64,000 nt of DNA, from positions 994,001 to 1,058,000 of the forward strand of contig LSRY02000024.1 of NCBI GenBank assembly GCA_001643675.2, written 5' to 3'. Positions within the stretch are counted from its first letter, which is position 1, and each line of letters opens with the position of its first letter. Shown one piece after another: positions 44,101 through 55,794 of the stretch. Under the pieces are notes generated by a model that worked only from the letters and a program-made list of their open reading frames with translations, had not been told where the DNA came from and ran no database searches. The DNA is from Monocercomonoides exilis. Its lineage: Eukaryota > Preaxostyla > Oxymonadida > Polymastigidae. The translations under genes were made by a program, and so were the position numbers.

Positions 44101-47100
44101 CCAATCAAAGACGAGTGGGTAATCTTCAACGAGCTGCCAAAGATATAAGCAACATTATCTATCTGCACGTTCTCTTTAGTTGTAATTGCAAAATTTCTTT
44201 CAGCACTTTTCTCAATCGTACTGTTCATAAAAACAGTGCACAATTCATCCAGAGGCACCATACTAATTTCTGACAAATCCATCTCTCTTTCAATACTTGC
44301 CTGTTCATCAATGAAGATTGTCCTACGTCTGCCTTCTGATACATGATGCACCACTTCATCTATCGTTTTACATGGCCCTGTAAAGTTTCCGCATCTGTTT
44401 CCATTTTCACCATTTGACGAAACGAGCACCTGTTCTCCTCTGAAATATCTGATCTCATCGATCAGATCGCGATCTCTTTCAGATGCAGCCATGCTAACTT
44501 CTCTTCCAAATATTGCATTTCTTGAATCAAACACAGACTCATCAAAATCAATCAAAAATTGATCCTCAGTCACTTGTGATACGATGTTCACACACACAAT
44601 AAACACATCCCTTCCAGAGCTCGCATTGTTGAAGCTAAAGCGAGCATTCTTAAATCGGAATCCCAGTGGATTGTCATTCGATAAGCGTCCATTTCCGCCA
44701 GCGGCAAGAATGCTTGAACAATCCAGATAAACCCCTCCTCCTTTTCCGATTGCTGTTGATGCAACGCATTTCCCCAGCGATGTACCGTTGATATCAAACA
44801 TGATCGTGTCACTGTTTCCTGGTCCAATTGTGAACATCATGCTTCCTCCTTTAGTAGAAGTTTTGCTTTCACAGCCATTCAAAATGCATCCACTCATTTT
44901 AAATTTCACATTATTTATTGTTTCGCAGCTCAATAGGCAGCTTCCATCATCATCCCGAGTTATGTCATTCATGCGGCACGACATTAATTCGAGAACACAA
45001 TCTCCATTTGTTAGTGTTGAGAAAGACGAATGAGCGATATGCTCCCTTCCAGACAAGGAAATGTGTGTTTCGGGAATAAAAAACAGAGGTGATTGCAAAA
45101 TTAGCTCTTCAAATAGACAATTTTCCATTTTGCCATTAATGTCTGTTGCACCGAATCTCATTGGATTTGAGCCAAAGCTCAAACCTTTCAATGAAAAATC
45201 CTCAATTTCAAATTCTCCAGAACGCACTTCAACCAAGCAATAAGAAATTGCTTCGTTGAGGTTAGCGTTGGTCGTCATGGAGCAGTTCTTCATTAGGAGC
45301 GTTCCACTTGATGACAAAATCAGGATCGACTGAGAAGTGGTGAAATTAGTTGGGATAATGAATCTCAGCAATGTGAGCTTAAGTGTTTTATTGTTTAAGA
45401 AAATGTAGTTTTCTGATGTAACAGATGAGGGTAACGAAGATAACGAGGTTGCAATGGAAAGCTCTGCAGGTGTATTATACAACGATCCAATTTCGCGTTC
45501 AGACACATCAAAGCAGCTCTCAATAATTGCTGAATTCTCGATTAGAATCTGTGTTACTGGCTGGTCAAACTCTGTTGTATTTATTATATGCTGCAATCCA
45601 GTTGAAAATGAAGAGCAAGGAAGAGTTTCCTTTCCGCATCCCTTCACATCCGCCCCAAAACTCGATGACACAATAATCCTTTCTGAATTATAATCAACAA
45701 TAAACGCAAGCAGATCAACTGCCTTTGCAGTGAAATACGCCGTGTCCGTTCCAGAAAATGCATTTGTGTCTGTAATCCACTCATCGAGATTAATCAAAAA
45801 TTGCTCTGGCTTTACAGAAGAGCTAAGATCAGCACATGAGAAAAAGACATTCTTCCCCATTGAAGCTACATTATCCGAAAATTTTATCTTCTCAAAAACA
45901 AAGTCAGCATCAGCACCAATAGAGTCGACGAAGCAAAATCCTCCTTTTCCAGACGCAGGTGAACAACTGCACGAAGATACCACACTTGTTCCGCTGACAG
46001 CATCTCCTTTGACACTGAGTGATCCGCCTGCCTTGAACTTTATCTTCATTCCTCCGCCTTCGTTGCTTTCTGATGCAGTTAAACTTGTGACTGAGCAATT
46101 AATTAACGAAAGAGAAGAAGACAATGGATCCGTTATGATAACTGATTTAGATGTGCCTTCTTTCGCAACAATTCTATCGAATGAACAGTTCGTGAATACA
46201 AATTCAGAAGTTGCATCATTGTTGGACTGTGCCGATTGAGCACTAACTTCAGCAGCCGTCAAAAGCGATATCATTTGAAGCATTACAGACAAAAAGTGGC
46301 TTTGATCAAATGTGGCATTGACTGATTGTAATATCACGAAAGGCGATGCTGAGAATAGCAGGTTTTCAACAGTGCAGTCATGAACCAATAATTTTCCATT
46401 GATGGCAGATACAAGAGAATAACTAATTGGAGTAAGGAAATTGCTTTGCTTGGAAAATCCGCAAGAAGAGAGCTGTAACACTCCTTCAGAAGCAGCACAT
46501 TTGATTACTGACGATTGACGCCCAACAAATTCAGATGGCAATGAAAATGTAATGTTAACAAAATTGGTATTGCCCGCAATGCTAATTGCTGTGTCTTTGT
46601 CACTTGAAGGCAGATCTGAGCAGATTGTCATTCCTGTGCCTTGAGAAGACGAAGCAGCTGAAAGTGTCAAATTCTGAAATTCGTAGTACGATTCGACTTC
46701 AACCAACGTGTCAAAAATAATCTCCTTGCTGATGCTATCGTTCTTCACATTTTTCATGCTTTTCTAAATTGAATGACAAGGAAAGTCTAACGAGCCACAC
46801 CGAAGGATATCATAACCTGCGTTTGACACATGGATTTTTTCTGAAACAAATTGAACCAAAAACACAATCAAATCCACAGAATCAAAAATAGCGTCTTTGC
46901 CAATATACGCTTTGCCTCCATCTACAGCTGGATCATTAACTGGCAAGAACAATTTATCAGCAGACACAGATGCGTTCAATGAATCAAAATCAAAGAAGAG
47001 ATTTTTCCCAATTCTCGCTTTGTTGTTTGAGTATTTTGACTCAGAACTCAAGTCATACTGACCTTCGCTTTGTTGCTTGCTCAAATAGAGGAAACCTCCT

Positions 47101-50100
47101 TTTCCTGTTGCCTCGTTACAAAAACACTCTCCAACTTGACAGCCAGAAATACTAATTTTTCCTGTATCTTTCAACCAAACGTTGATCACTCCACCCTCTT
47201 TGCATCCTGAACTGCCAACGCAACTAAAATTGCATTCCTCAATATTCACGCTTCCTTCCAGTTGTGAAGAAATAATTGAACTGATCATTTTCTGTTGAGG
47301 AGCAGAGCATCGAGTAAATGAAGTATTAATCAGTGATAAAATGCCTTGTCCTCCTGCTATCTCTGAGAAGAAGGTTGATGATAATGTTAGGGTGCTAATT
47401 GATGTGTGGTTAAGAGTAATTGTCGATGAGTCGGCGTATTTGATGAATGAACTTTCCAAACAGAAACTGCGCTCGCCAATAGAACAATTATAAAGCAGTA
47501 CTGTTCCGCCTTTCACTTCAATAGTATTCAAATAAACAGAAGAATTCAACAGCTCGCTATCAAAATTCGAATCGTTAACAATAAGCGAACTGTCTGTTGA
47601 AATGAGTGCTTTCAGCACATTTCGCACAGACGGCAAATACAGTTTGATTTTGTTAAATGTGAGAATGTCATGGTTTATTATTGCTGCATCAAAAGTTGTA
47701 CTTGCGAAGTTAAATGAAAGTATTGAAAGCGCTGAACTTGAAGATGACAAAATAGAAATTGAAGATAAATCAACTGGTTTGCTGATAACTGCTTGTGTTA
47801 TGATTGATAATTCTTTGTTTTCTGCAGTTGAATCAAGAATCTTGTCTATTCCGTATTCAACTGTTAAGCAGGGATAACTTTCATTCCCACATCTAAACCA
47901 GTCGTTTCCATAATCAGAATCTGCATTTTTCACACTAACAATCGCCAGACGCATTGACATCAATGAAATAAGATTAACATGTTGGTCAACGGAAGACGAA
48001 TTGCATCCATACATCATGTTTTCAATATCAGTTGTTGGAGTTAGAAGATTCCCAAATTTTTCAAATGTCACACAAGAATTAAGATTTGGTGCTTGAATGT
48101 ATATGTCTCGTCCATATTTTGCTTTGTTAGACTCAAAACTGCATCCAGTAATTTTATAATCGCTGCTAATATCTTTCAATAGCAAAAATACGCCTCCTCC
48201 TTTTCCAGCCAATTCACTGGCAGTATTAAATGATATTTTGCATTGATTAATTTCAAATTTTTTATTCAGCCCAACTGCAAAGGAAATGGCTCCTCCATTT
48301 ACAGAGTTTGTGCAAGTTGATGAAGTAAAATTGCATGAAGAAGCATTGAAGGAGCCTCTGCAAGTCGAAGAGCTAACAGCTACGCATGAACTCACCGCTT
48401 TGGTTGATGAAACTTGTTCAAAGCTGCAATTGGATATTTCAATTTGTTGCGAAGATGTTTCACTGTCTGTTGGGGAAATTAGACTTGCTTCATCAGAAGA
48501 AAATTTCAGGTTTGCAAAGCGGCTATCAGAAAATTTGAATATCCCATTTTGAAGGGTGAACAAAGAACGAGTGCAAGTCAATTCACTTGGGGCAGTTAAA
48601 GATGAATTTTCAAGAACAAGGCTGCCTCCGCTTATTGAAACAAGCGCAATTGTTAAAGCATTTGAAACATCTCCGTTAAAAATACAATTTGAAAAGGTTT
48701 GAGTTCCGCCTGTCCCACTCAGAAAATTCTGAACTGAACTTCCTTGAGGAACTGAGCCAATTGAATAAGCAATGTTTTGAGATATAAATGCACCAGATGA
48801 CATAAGTGCAGAATTCGCGGTTCCTGCAATTCTGTCAATCGTAACTGTAGCATTTACTGTTGATTCATTTCTTTCAACAACAACATTTGATACATCAGTT
48901 CCTGATGTTGCCACTTCCACAGTTCCATTTGCTTTGATTGTTCTGGATGATCCATTAAAGCGTTGAACAGCCTGAGTAATCGACCTGCAATGGGCAACTG
49001 TTGACCCGCAATACTTTCCATCTCCTCGTGACGCATTTGAAGCATGAATGATCGATGATGTGTATCCAAAGATGAACGGCATCAAGTCGAAATCTCCCTC
49101 AAATGTTGCATTGTCTCTTCCAAACCAAGCATTTGTTCTATTCGGAACATACGTCGAAGTTGCTGCTGCTGAATAATAAGAGTCAAGGTTTGCATTTGGT
49201 AATGAAGGAACACACATAAAAACATCTCGTCCAAAATAAGCTTGATTTAATGAGAACTGACATCTGCTTATCGTAAATTTAGACAGTGATCCGTTTGTTG
49301 AAAAGTATAATGCTCCTCCTCTTCCTCTGCTTTGACTGACTCTGCAATTTGTAAATGAAGTATTAGTAAACCTAACTTGACATTGATCGGTTTTCAAGCA
49401 TATTGCGCCACCATTGACCCCTGTAGCATTAAGGCTTGAAATCAAAGTTATTGAACAATTGTTAAGTGTGATGGATTTTGGTGTATAGCCGGATCCTAAA
49501 ATTGCTGAATTATTTTTTGATATGGTGATATTTGTGAAATTACAAGATGTGATCGTCGCCTTCGTCACTCCATTTGTCATTTGAAATAACGAATAGGATG
49601 CTAATCTTATGTTTTTTGTTGTCACACCATTGAAGGCAATTGTTCCACTTGTAAAATAAAATAAACTTTTTGTAAAATCCGCACTCCAGCCACTTGGTGT
49701 CAAAATTATAATATCAGTCATTGTGAAGTTAAAATTACCAGATGTCCCGCTGATAATCTGGATGGAGTTTTTATTCACATTAATTGTGAATGTGGAAATC
49801 GTAGCATTAACAGCTCCAGAAATAAAAATCATTGAAGATCCATTATATTCATTCAAATTTAAAATCACTTTAGCTTGGTCTTCTCCGAATGCATCCACTT
49901 TTCCTCTTGCCGAAGTAATCACCCAACTGTCTTTTTCGTTGTAAGTTCCGTTAAGAAGTTTGATTCTCTTCAAATAACTTGCTCTCCGATTGACAATGGC
50001 AGTGTTTACTGATTTGCATGCTGTGCTTGTACTTAATCCACAATTAACTGTAGCACTTCCAGTTGATGCAACAATCTGATACGGATCCATTTTAATAAGC

Positions 50101-51254
50101 TTTGAATAATTTGTTCCAGCCATATGCACTCGATTTCCATCATTATATGTAAAACTTGAAGCAAAAGTTATATTAGCCACATTAGTAGTCCAATCGAATT
50201 TATTAACATAAAAATCTGGTCCCAAATCGTAATTTGCTTTACAATCATAAAAAGCATTATTTTTTATGGTTCCACATCCAACTTCGTTTATGTATATTCC
50301 TCCTCCATAATTTGCAGAGCAATTTTCAAATACGCAATCTTGAACCGTCAGATTATAATTAATAGTACCAAAAATTTCTCCGTCATAATAAAGACCTCCT
50401 CCGTTAGTCCCTGTGCAATCTTTAAAAATTGTAGAATTAACAATTGCATTTCTTCCTGTTATGCTTTGATTAGCGTGAGAAATTTGAAACAATGACAAAG
50501 AAGGCGTTGAATGCGAGCAATCATAAAATTCACAAAGATCGCAGACAAAGTCTTGTGACGGAGTAGTAAAAGAAAGCCCATGTACAATGCCTCCATAAAA
50601 TGCATCGTGAACATGAATAAATGTGGATAATTTTATTGTAGAAGAAATAACAAAAGAAAGATTCTCACTGGAAGCAATTTCACTTTCTGTTTTCACCTTG
50701 GTTGTTATGTTTGTAAAACAACATGTGTCAACAACTTCGTAGTTTCCAATCCCTGAGCACAATAAAGACGACGATTTTCTTGATAAGATTGTGAAATCAG
50801 AGAAGTATGAATTATTAAGTTTTACTCCAGAAGAAGCTTCATTCTGCAAATTTACGATAGAAGGAAACTGTCTTTTGCAAGTGGAAATGTCTATCGAAAT
50901 GTTTGAAAGCAAAACAGATCCTGATGAAGTAAACGAAGTCAATACTTTCTTTGAATAAATTAATCTGGTGTTGCAACAAAAAAGCGAAGATGCTCCATCA
51001 AGAACAGAAATAGAATGTTGCGATAAGTCAATGAAAGCAATGTTATCAAGTTTTAAGGACGAGTTTGCCAAAAGAAACAAATAGTTTGAATTTGAGGTAT
51101 TACTTGGTAATATCTGCTGAAATTGTGTGGAAGTTGAAGTCTTCTTGCTGGAAAATATCTCATTTATTTCATATATCTCATTTGCAGCTTTAAAAGCCGC
51201 AACAAAGCAAAAAACCAAAAACTCAATCGTTGTAAAAAGAAGTGATCTTAACAT
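41169..51254 (-). CDS. Giant beta-helix surface protein 3 with C-terminal pseudokinase-like domain; one in-frame TAG
   Basis: One frame of 3362 codons runs from ATG 51254 to TGA 41169-41171, broken only by TAG at 46764-46766 (codon ~1497). I annotate one gene because the TAG falls inside a conserved repeat motif. Signal peptide: 'MLRSLLFTTIEFLVFCFVAA'. CG/PC unit motifs lie at about residues 405, 748, 1120, 1485, 1871 and 2285 (e.g. CGNESYPC, CGKETLPC), so six units. Beta-helix rungs include 'GGGIYINEVGCGTIKNNAFY'. The juxtamembrane module starts at about 2614 (CKWNGS). The membrane span is about 2837-2862 ('ALIALIIVAVLFFIAALGII'). The ~500-residue tail ends in a kinase-like fold at ~3020-3260: 'LSPHIVLFSEHMMVVI', 'RWKAPELQW' and 'SFTIGMMLWECLTLQIPFA'. 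I find no HRD or DFG, so probably a pseudokinase. If the TAG terminates, a soluble 1496-residue ectodomain results. Confidence 0.8.
46764..46766 (-). other. In-frame TAG within giant gene 3
   Basis: Sequence around the codon is 'CGSLDFPCHSI', TAG, 'KSMKNVKND'. In the other units of this family the codon after PC.(S/T)(I/M/V) is Lys, Glu, Asp or Gln, each one or two substitutions from TAG. The frame then continues for 1865 codons, including the membrane span and the kinase-like domain. Confidence 0.85.
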
Positions 51255-53054
51255 ATATAACTATTAATTTATTATCCAACTGATAGATAAAGTAATTATT
51301 TGACAAGTGTGTTCTCGTTTTTTCATTGGGTAATACCTTGAAATAAAATCAAAATAGTAACACAAATTAAGCTTTGTTTTTGTTTTCATTAAAAAAAATC
51401 ATTTCAAAAAATAATTGAGAACAAAAAAATAAATTTTTTTATTAATAATAAATTAATTTGTGACAATTAAGAAAGATTGACGCGTCGTTTTTTTAATTGT
51501 CACGCCTGTCAGTGAATTTTGTTCGTATCAGTTTTTGATTTATTAATATATTTATTTATTTGGGTGATTTTTTGGGATCATAAAATCTTTGCATCGATGA
51601 TCTTTCAATGAGTAACTTTTTAAATTTTGTTAGTTATTTTTGGATAACAAAAAAATTCATCTGAAAATCTGAAGAGAGATCGTTGAAAAACTTGAAAACA
51701 TGCAATCGATCGATGACATTTAAAAATAAAATTGTGATTGAAAAAATGTTGTGGTATGCTTGATAATTCAATTATCTTTTTTCCATGAAAGTTTGTGGAC
51801 CGGATGAGAGAGAGATAATGAACATTTTATGCGAGATAGAAGATATTATTTTTCTTAGTAACAAGGTCAGTGACAGCGAGGCATTGACGATAGAATTGGG
51901 CAAGATGATTTTTATGAAAAGTATCTTTGAAGGAAATGCAGCTATTCAGTTATTGATAGAAAATATTTAATTGTTTGCTTTTTTTTATGGTTTTTGTTCA
52001 TTTTAAAGATATTTCCATCTATGGCCTTCTCAGAGTGCAAGAATCTGATAAATAATATAAATGGCCATTCATTTGCTTTACTGAGGAAAATATCAGAAGA
52101 GAGCTGGATGGCGAGATTCAATCAGCAGATGGGAATTGCAAGAATTTTGTATTCATTTTGGAGAGGTGAAGAAAAAAAATTTGCTCTAAAAGCATTTTGA
52201 TGAGAGCGAAAAGGAATGGCAACAATTGGACAGTCATTGGAAAGAATAGAATTCGGAGATATTTTTTCAGGGAATAAATGGATGAAAACATAGAAAGAAG
52301 GATATTTAAGGAGAAAAAACGATGATGGAGAAAGGAGCACAGGGAAACAATGGAAAAGGAGATTGGCAGCATCAGTGACTGGGCAATCTTCTACTTTTGC
52401 AATAGGGAGGGTGCATGTGTTCTTTTGAGGGATTTTTATAATCAATGCAAAACTAATTATTTTTATGTATTTTTTAAATCATTTTCCCATTCCAGCAAAC
52501 AGCATTTTTTATGTTGAGCGTCATTCCTGGTGACAATCCATTTCAAGCAGCATTTTTGCGAATTATGTGGTTTCTTCTCCTTCTCCTTCTCCTTCTCCTT
52601 CGATCTCTTCATTGACTATATTTAATGCTTGGCTGATGAAAAGAACATCATCTTCGTATATGAGAAAATGTTGTTTGAATTGCTATCAAATTCTCATATT
52701 GCAACATGGAATGAAACTACTGTCTGTTGCTGCAGTTGTCTGTTATGAAATTCAAATCTGTTCATCATGCCTGCATTTTCTTCTGATGGGTCTTGTTCAC
52801 ATTTGTCGTTCATCTCATCAATAGTGCATCGTCGAACTCATTTCATTTCTTTTTTCTCTCAGATTCTCTTTCTACTTTCGTTCTTTCATTCTTTCTTCTG
52901 CTCTGCCACAACAAGCATTTAATTTGCGAAAGCAGTCATTGTGTTGCATTCTGATCGTTCGGCACTAGCTTAATCAACTTCATCTTCCATTTCTTCTACA
53001 ACTTCATCGTCTTCTTCTTTCATCCCTTCTTTCTCTACATCAACACCAATAGAC
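51255..53054. other. Unresolved region with short or decayed coding-like stretches
   Basis: 51255-51784 is plain AT-rich sequence upstream of giant gene 3. At 51785-51970 a 61-codon frame ('MKVCGPDEREIMNILCEIED') looks protein-like but matches nothing I know. From 51994 a frame runs to 52426 with only three stops (TGA TGA at 52198-52203, and a TAG near 52290), including 'SWMARFNQQMGIARILYSFW', perhaps a decayed gene. At 52565 '[15 protein letters not shown]' could be a signal-peptide exon for the Kazal gene downstream, but the Leu run comes from CTTCTC repeats. A Cys-rich 85-codon frame at 52567-52824 is also possible. None can be assigned firmly. Confidence 0.3.
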
Positions 53055-55045
53055 CCATCAACGCCTTCCTCCTTCTACACTCCTTTTTCTCCGCCTTCCC
53101 ACTTTTCCACGCCTTTCTATGAACAGCCTTCATCCTCATCATCCTCTTCTCCTTCTCCTTCTCCTTCTCCTTCTCCTTCTCCTTCATTAACTGCTTCTTC
53201 CTTCTCTTCTCCTTCCAAGCTCTTTTCTTCTGTTCCTCCTTCTTTCTCCACCCACAAATCAACAGCCAACACACACTCAGAGAAAGTGGTGAAGTCAACT
53301 GACCCTCTTCGCTCTTCCTCTTCCTCTGGCTTCCATCAGACACTGGGAATGGAACAGAACTTCCCTCTCTCTGCTTCTTCTCCTTCTTCTCCTTCTCCTT
53401 CTTCTCAACCACCAAAACTGTCAGATGTGTCTGCTGTTCCTTCAATGACTCCACAAACAGCCTCGTTCTCTTCGTTTGCCCTGCGCAATCAGCAGTTCAA
53501 TGTGCAGCAGCCGCTTTTCGCAGCGCCTTCGCCTTATTCGCTGCCTTCCACTGCGCTTTCTTCCCTCGCTTCGTCTTCTTCTGCCTCTCCTTCTTATTCT
53601 TCTTCTTCGTTGGGATCAAAGACACAGAAGAAGATCAGCTGTGCGTATGATATTGACTGCAGACCAGGAGAAATGTGCATGTTTGTCTCTTTTGCTACAT
53701 CTTTTATTGCTTTTATGTTTTTCTTATTGATTTCTTTATTTGATTCTTCATTGACTCTTCTCTTTATTTTTATATGCACATTTATTAATATGACTTCATT
53801 TTTCTGTGATTGGGCTTTGAATATTTCTGTCAATTTTTTCTTCCTTTTCTTTCTTTTCTTTCTTTCTTTTATCTTTAACTTGTCTATTGATTTCTCCGCA
53901 ACCATCTGCAGAAAGCCAGACGGGGCGTGTTGGAACAGCAGCATTGAAGGGGTGTGCGGGTACGCGCCAGATGTGTGTGAGGACGATGTGACACTCGGAG
54001 AGAAAGAGATGAAGGCGCTGATGAAAGGGAAGCTGGTGATCGAAGGCGAAGAGGAGGTGATGGCAGAGAAGGAGGCGATGGAGAGGGAGAAGGAGAAGGC
54101 GAGCGAGAAGGAGAGGAGAGAGAGGAGGGCGAGGGAAGAGAGGGAAAAGAGAGAAGAGAAGGAAGAGCGGCAGAGAAGAAGAGACACAGGCGAAGGCGAT
54201 GCAGATGCAGTTGTGCTCAACACAAATCCAACTGGACAGACTTTCTGCGGATGCGACGGAGCAGACTACACGTTTGAGATGCTTCTTCTTTTTGTTGTTA
54301 TTATTATTATCATCATATTCATGTTCCATTTCTATTCTTTTTCATTATTTAAAAAAATACAGTTCCAGATGCCAGGCATTGAAAAACAGGGTGAATGTCG
54401 ACTTTGTGGGGAAATGTGCTGATAAAAGTGTGCCTTACAGAAATGTTTATTGAAAAGTTTATTTTATTTTATTTTTGTAATTTTTCTGTATCAATCTCAC
54501 TTTTCTTTGTTTTCCTTTTTTGCAAACAATATTCTTTTCCATTCATTTTATGACTAAAAGTTCCATCGCAGCTGAAGGACGAGCACACAAACAGCAGAGA
54601 CGTGACTGATTTCCGCCGCTTCGGCTACCGCGATACCAGCCGCCCCACCCGCTCATCAGCACGCGATGCCTCCTCTTTCTTCCCCACTCAGCCTTCTGCC
54701 TCTCTCTACTCATCGCCTTCTTCTTATTCTTCTTCTCGCTCTCCTTCTTCTCCTTCTCCTTCTCCTTCGTCCTCGTCGTACCTGTCGAGCAGCCCCTACT
54801 CCTCCCCTTCGCCCACAAAGGACACGAACGGATACTATCTCAAGCCAAACTCCCACTCGAGCTACCAGACGCCCCGCTACAAGTCTCCTTCTTATTCTTC
54901 GCCGTCATCGTCGTATCGCCCATCGCATTCGAGTTCTCGCAGCCGCAGCGACGAGAGAGGAGAGCCGGCTGTGTTCAGCGAAACTCCGCCGTCTTCTGTC
55001 TACAAGCCTTCCCCGAGGATTGTGGGGAAGAAGTCTGCAAAATAA
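53055..55045 (+). CDS. Ser/Pro-rich protein with a Kazal-type domain interrupted by a charged insert; 5' end unresolved
   Basis: Exons used: about 53055-53680, 53912-54271, 54363-54444 and 54572-55045. The introns (231, 91 and 127 bp) all start GTTT and end CAG, and all four exons share a consistent frame. The left border is a guess at a 3' splice site (CCAATAG at 53046-53052), because the frame is closed by TAA at 52971 and lacks a good ATG. Domains: Ser/Pro-rich N-terminus; 'CAYDIDCRPGEMCIKPDGAC'; 'GVCGYAPDVC'; a ~75-residue Glu/Arg/Lys-rich insert; then 'FCGCDGADYTSRCQALKNR' and 'VDFVGKC', the core of a Kazal-type protease-inhibitor fold rebuilt across two introns. The C-terminus is Ser/Pro/Tyr/Arg-rich with no membrane span. 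Kazal domains usually bind serine proteases outside the cell; whether this one inhibits anything is unknown. Confidence 0.7.
53149..53185. repeat. (TTCTCC)n repeat coding Ser-Pro
   Basis: About six tandem TTCTCC units encode alternating Ser-Pro in the Kazal-type gene. Related repeats recur at 52573-52600, 53379-53402 and 54748-54768. Confidence 0.8.
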
Positions 55046-55794
55046 GCTGCTTATTTTCTATTCTTTTTTTTTTTTCTTTCTTTCTTTTCTTTTCTCTTTC
55101 ATGCTTGTTGGAAAAATATAAAATATTGTATTGTTTGATGGAAAAGTTGCAAAAATGATTGGTATAGCAATCTGTAATGCACCAAGCAGTTGTGTGCTTG
55201 TGTTTTTGTTGTAAATGAAAACAGAAAGTCACCAAAAGGAAGAGTTGAGAACGAGATTTTTCAACAATAATTTACATTTATCTCGTTTTTCATTTACGAC
55301 ATTTTTGTTTTCATGTCTTTGGATCTTGAGTGAATTGCAAATAATCACAATTTAAAATATAATAATTAGGCTTTTTTATTTTTCTTCTCATTTCTTTCAT
55401 GACTTTCAATTTTTGTGTTTTTCTTTGAAAATTCAAGAAAAAACAACCAAAAAAAACATATAAATTATAACTTTTCATTTCGAAAATTGAACTTCAATTC
55501 TTCATCAAAAAATCTCAAACGCATTTTTTTTCAAAGTGAGACCAAATCTCTAAAATATTGAGCAAACTCAAACATGAAGGATGAAATGAACCAACTGGTA
55601 CCAGGCTTGAAGAAAAGACATCAATTCTTTAGTTTTTTTGTTTGTTATTGAAAACACTCCTTCTTTTTGTGTCATTGACGTGATCAACAACACAGGCTTC
55701 AAAGCCTCGAAAAGTGAACAGAAAAAAAGATAAATCCATTTTGATCAACTGAAAAATACTTTTTATTTGCTCTCAATTATTTGTTTTATTCTGG
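55046..55794. other. AT-rich intergenic region upstream of giant gene 4
   Basis: About 750 bp with no recognisable gene. It must contain the Kazal gene's 3' end and the promoter of giant gene 4. Confidence 0.5.

Noticed and set aside
46764-46840. An intron ending at the ATTTAG around 46764 that would remove the stop
   Set aside because: Any such intron would delete the CGSLDFPC motif, which is the conserved unit marker of this family, and the only nearby 5' candidate (GTTATG) does not fit the consensus.
18379-51254. Reassigned genetic code with TAG and TAA as glutamine, as known in some oxymonads
   Set aside because: Only two in-frame TAG and no in-frame TAA occur in well over 35 kb of long coding frames. 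MCM4 ends with TAA exactly where the family ends. A reassigned codon would be frequent.
52565-52609. Signal-peptide exon [15 protein letters not shown] for the Kazal gene
   Set aside because: The leucines arise from a CTTCTC repeat that occurs in several frames and places here, and the frame hits TGA before any good 5' splice site.
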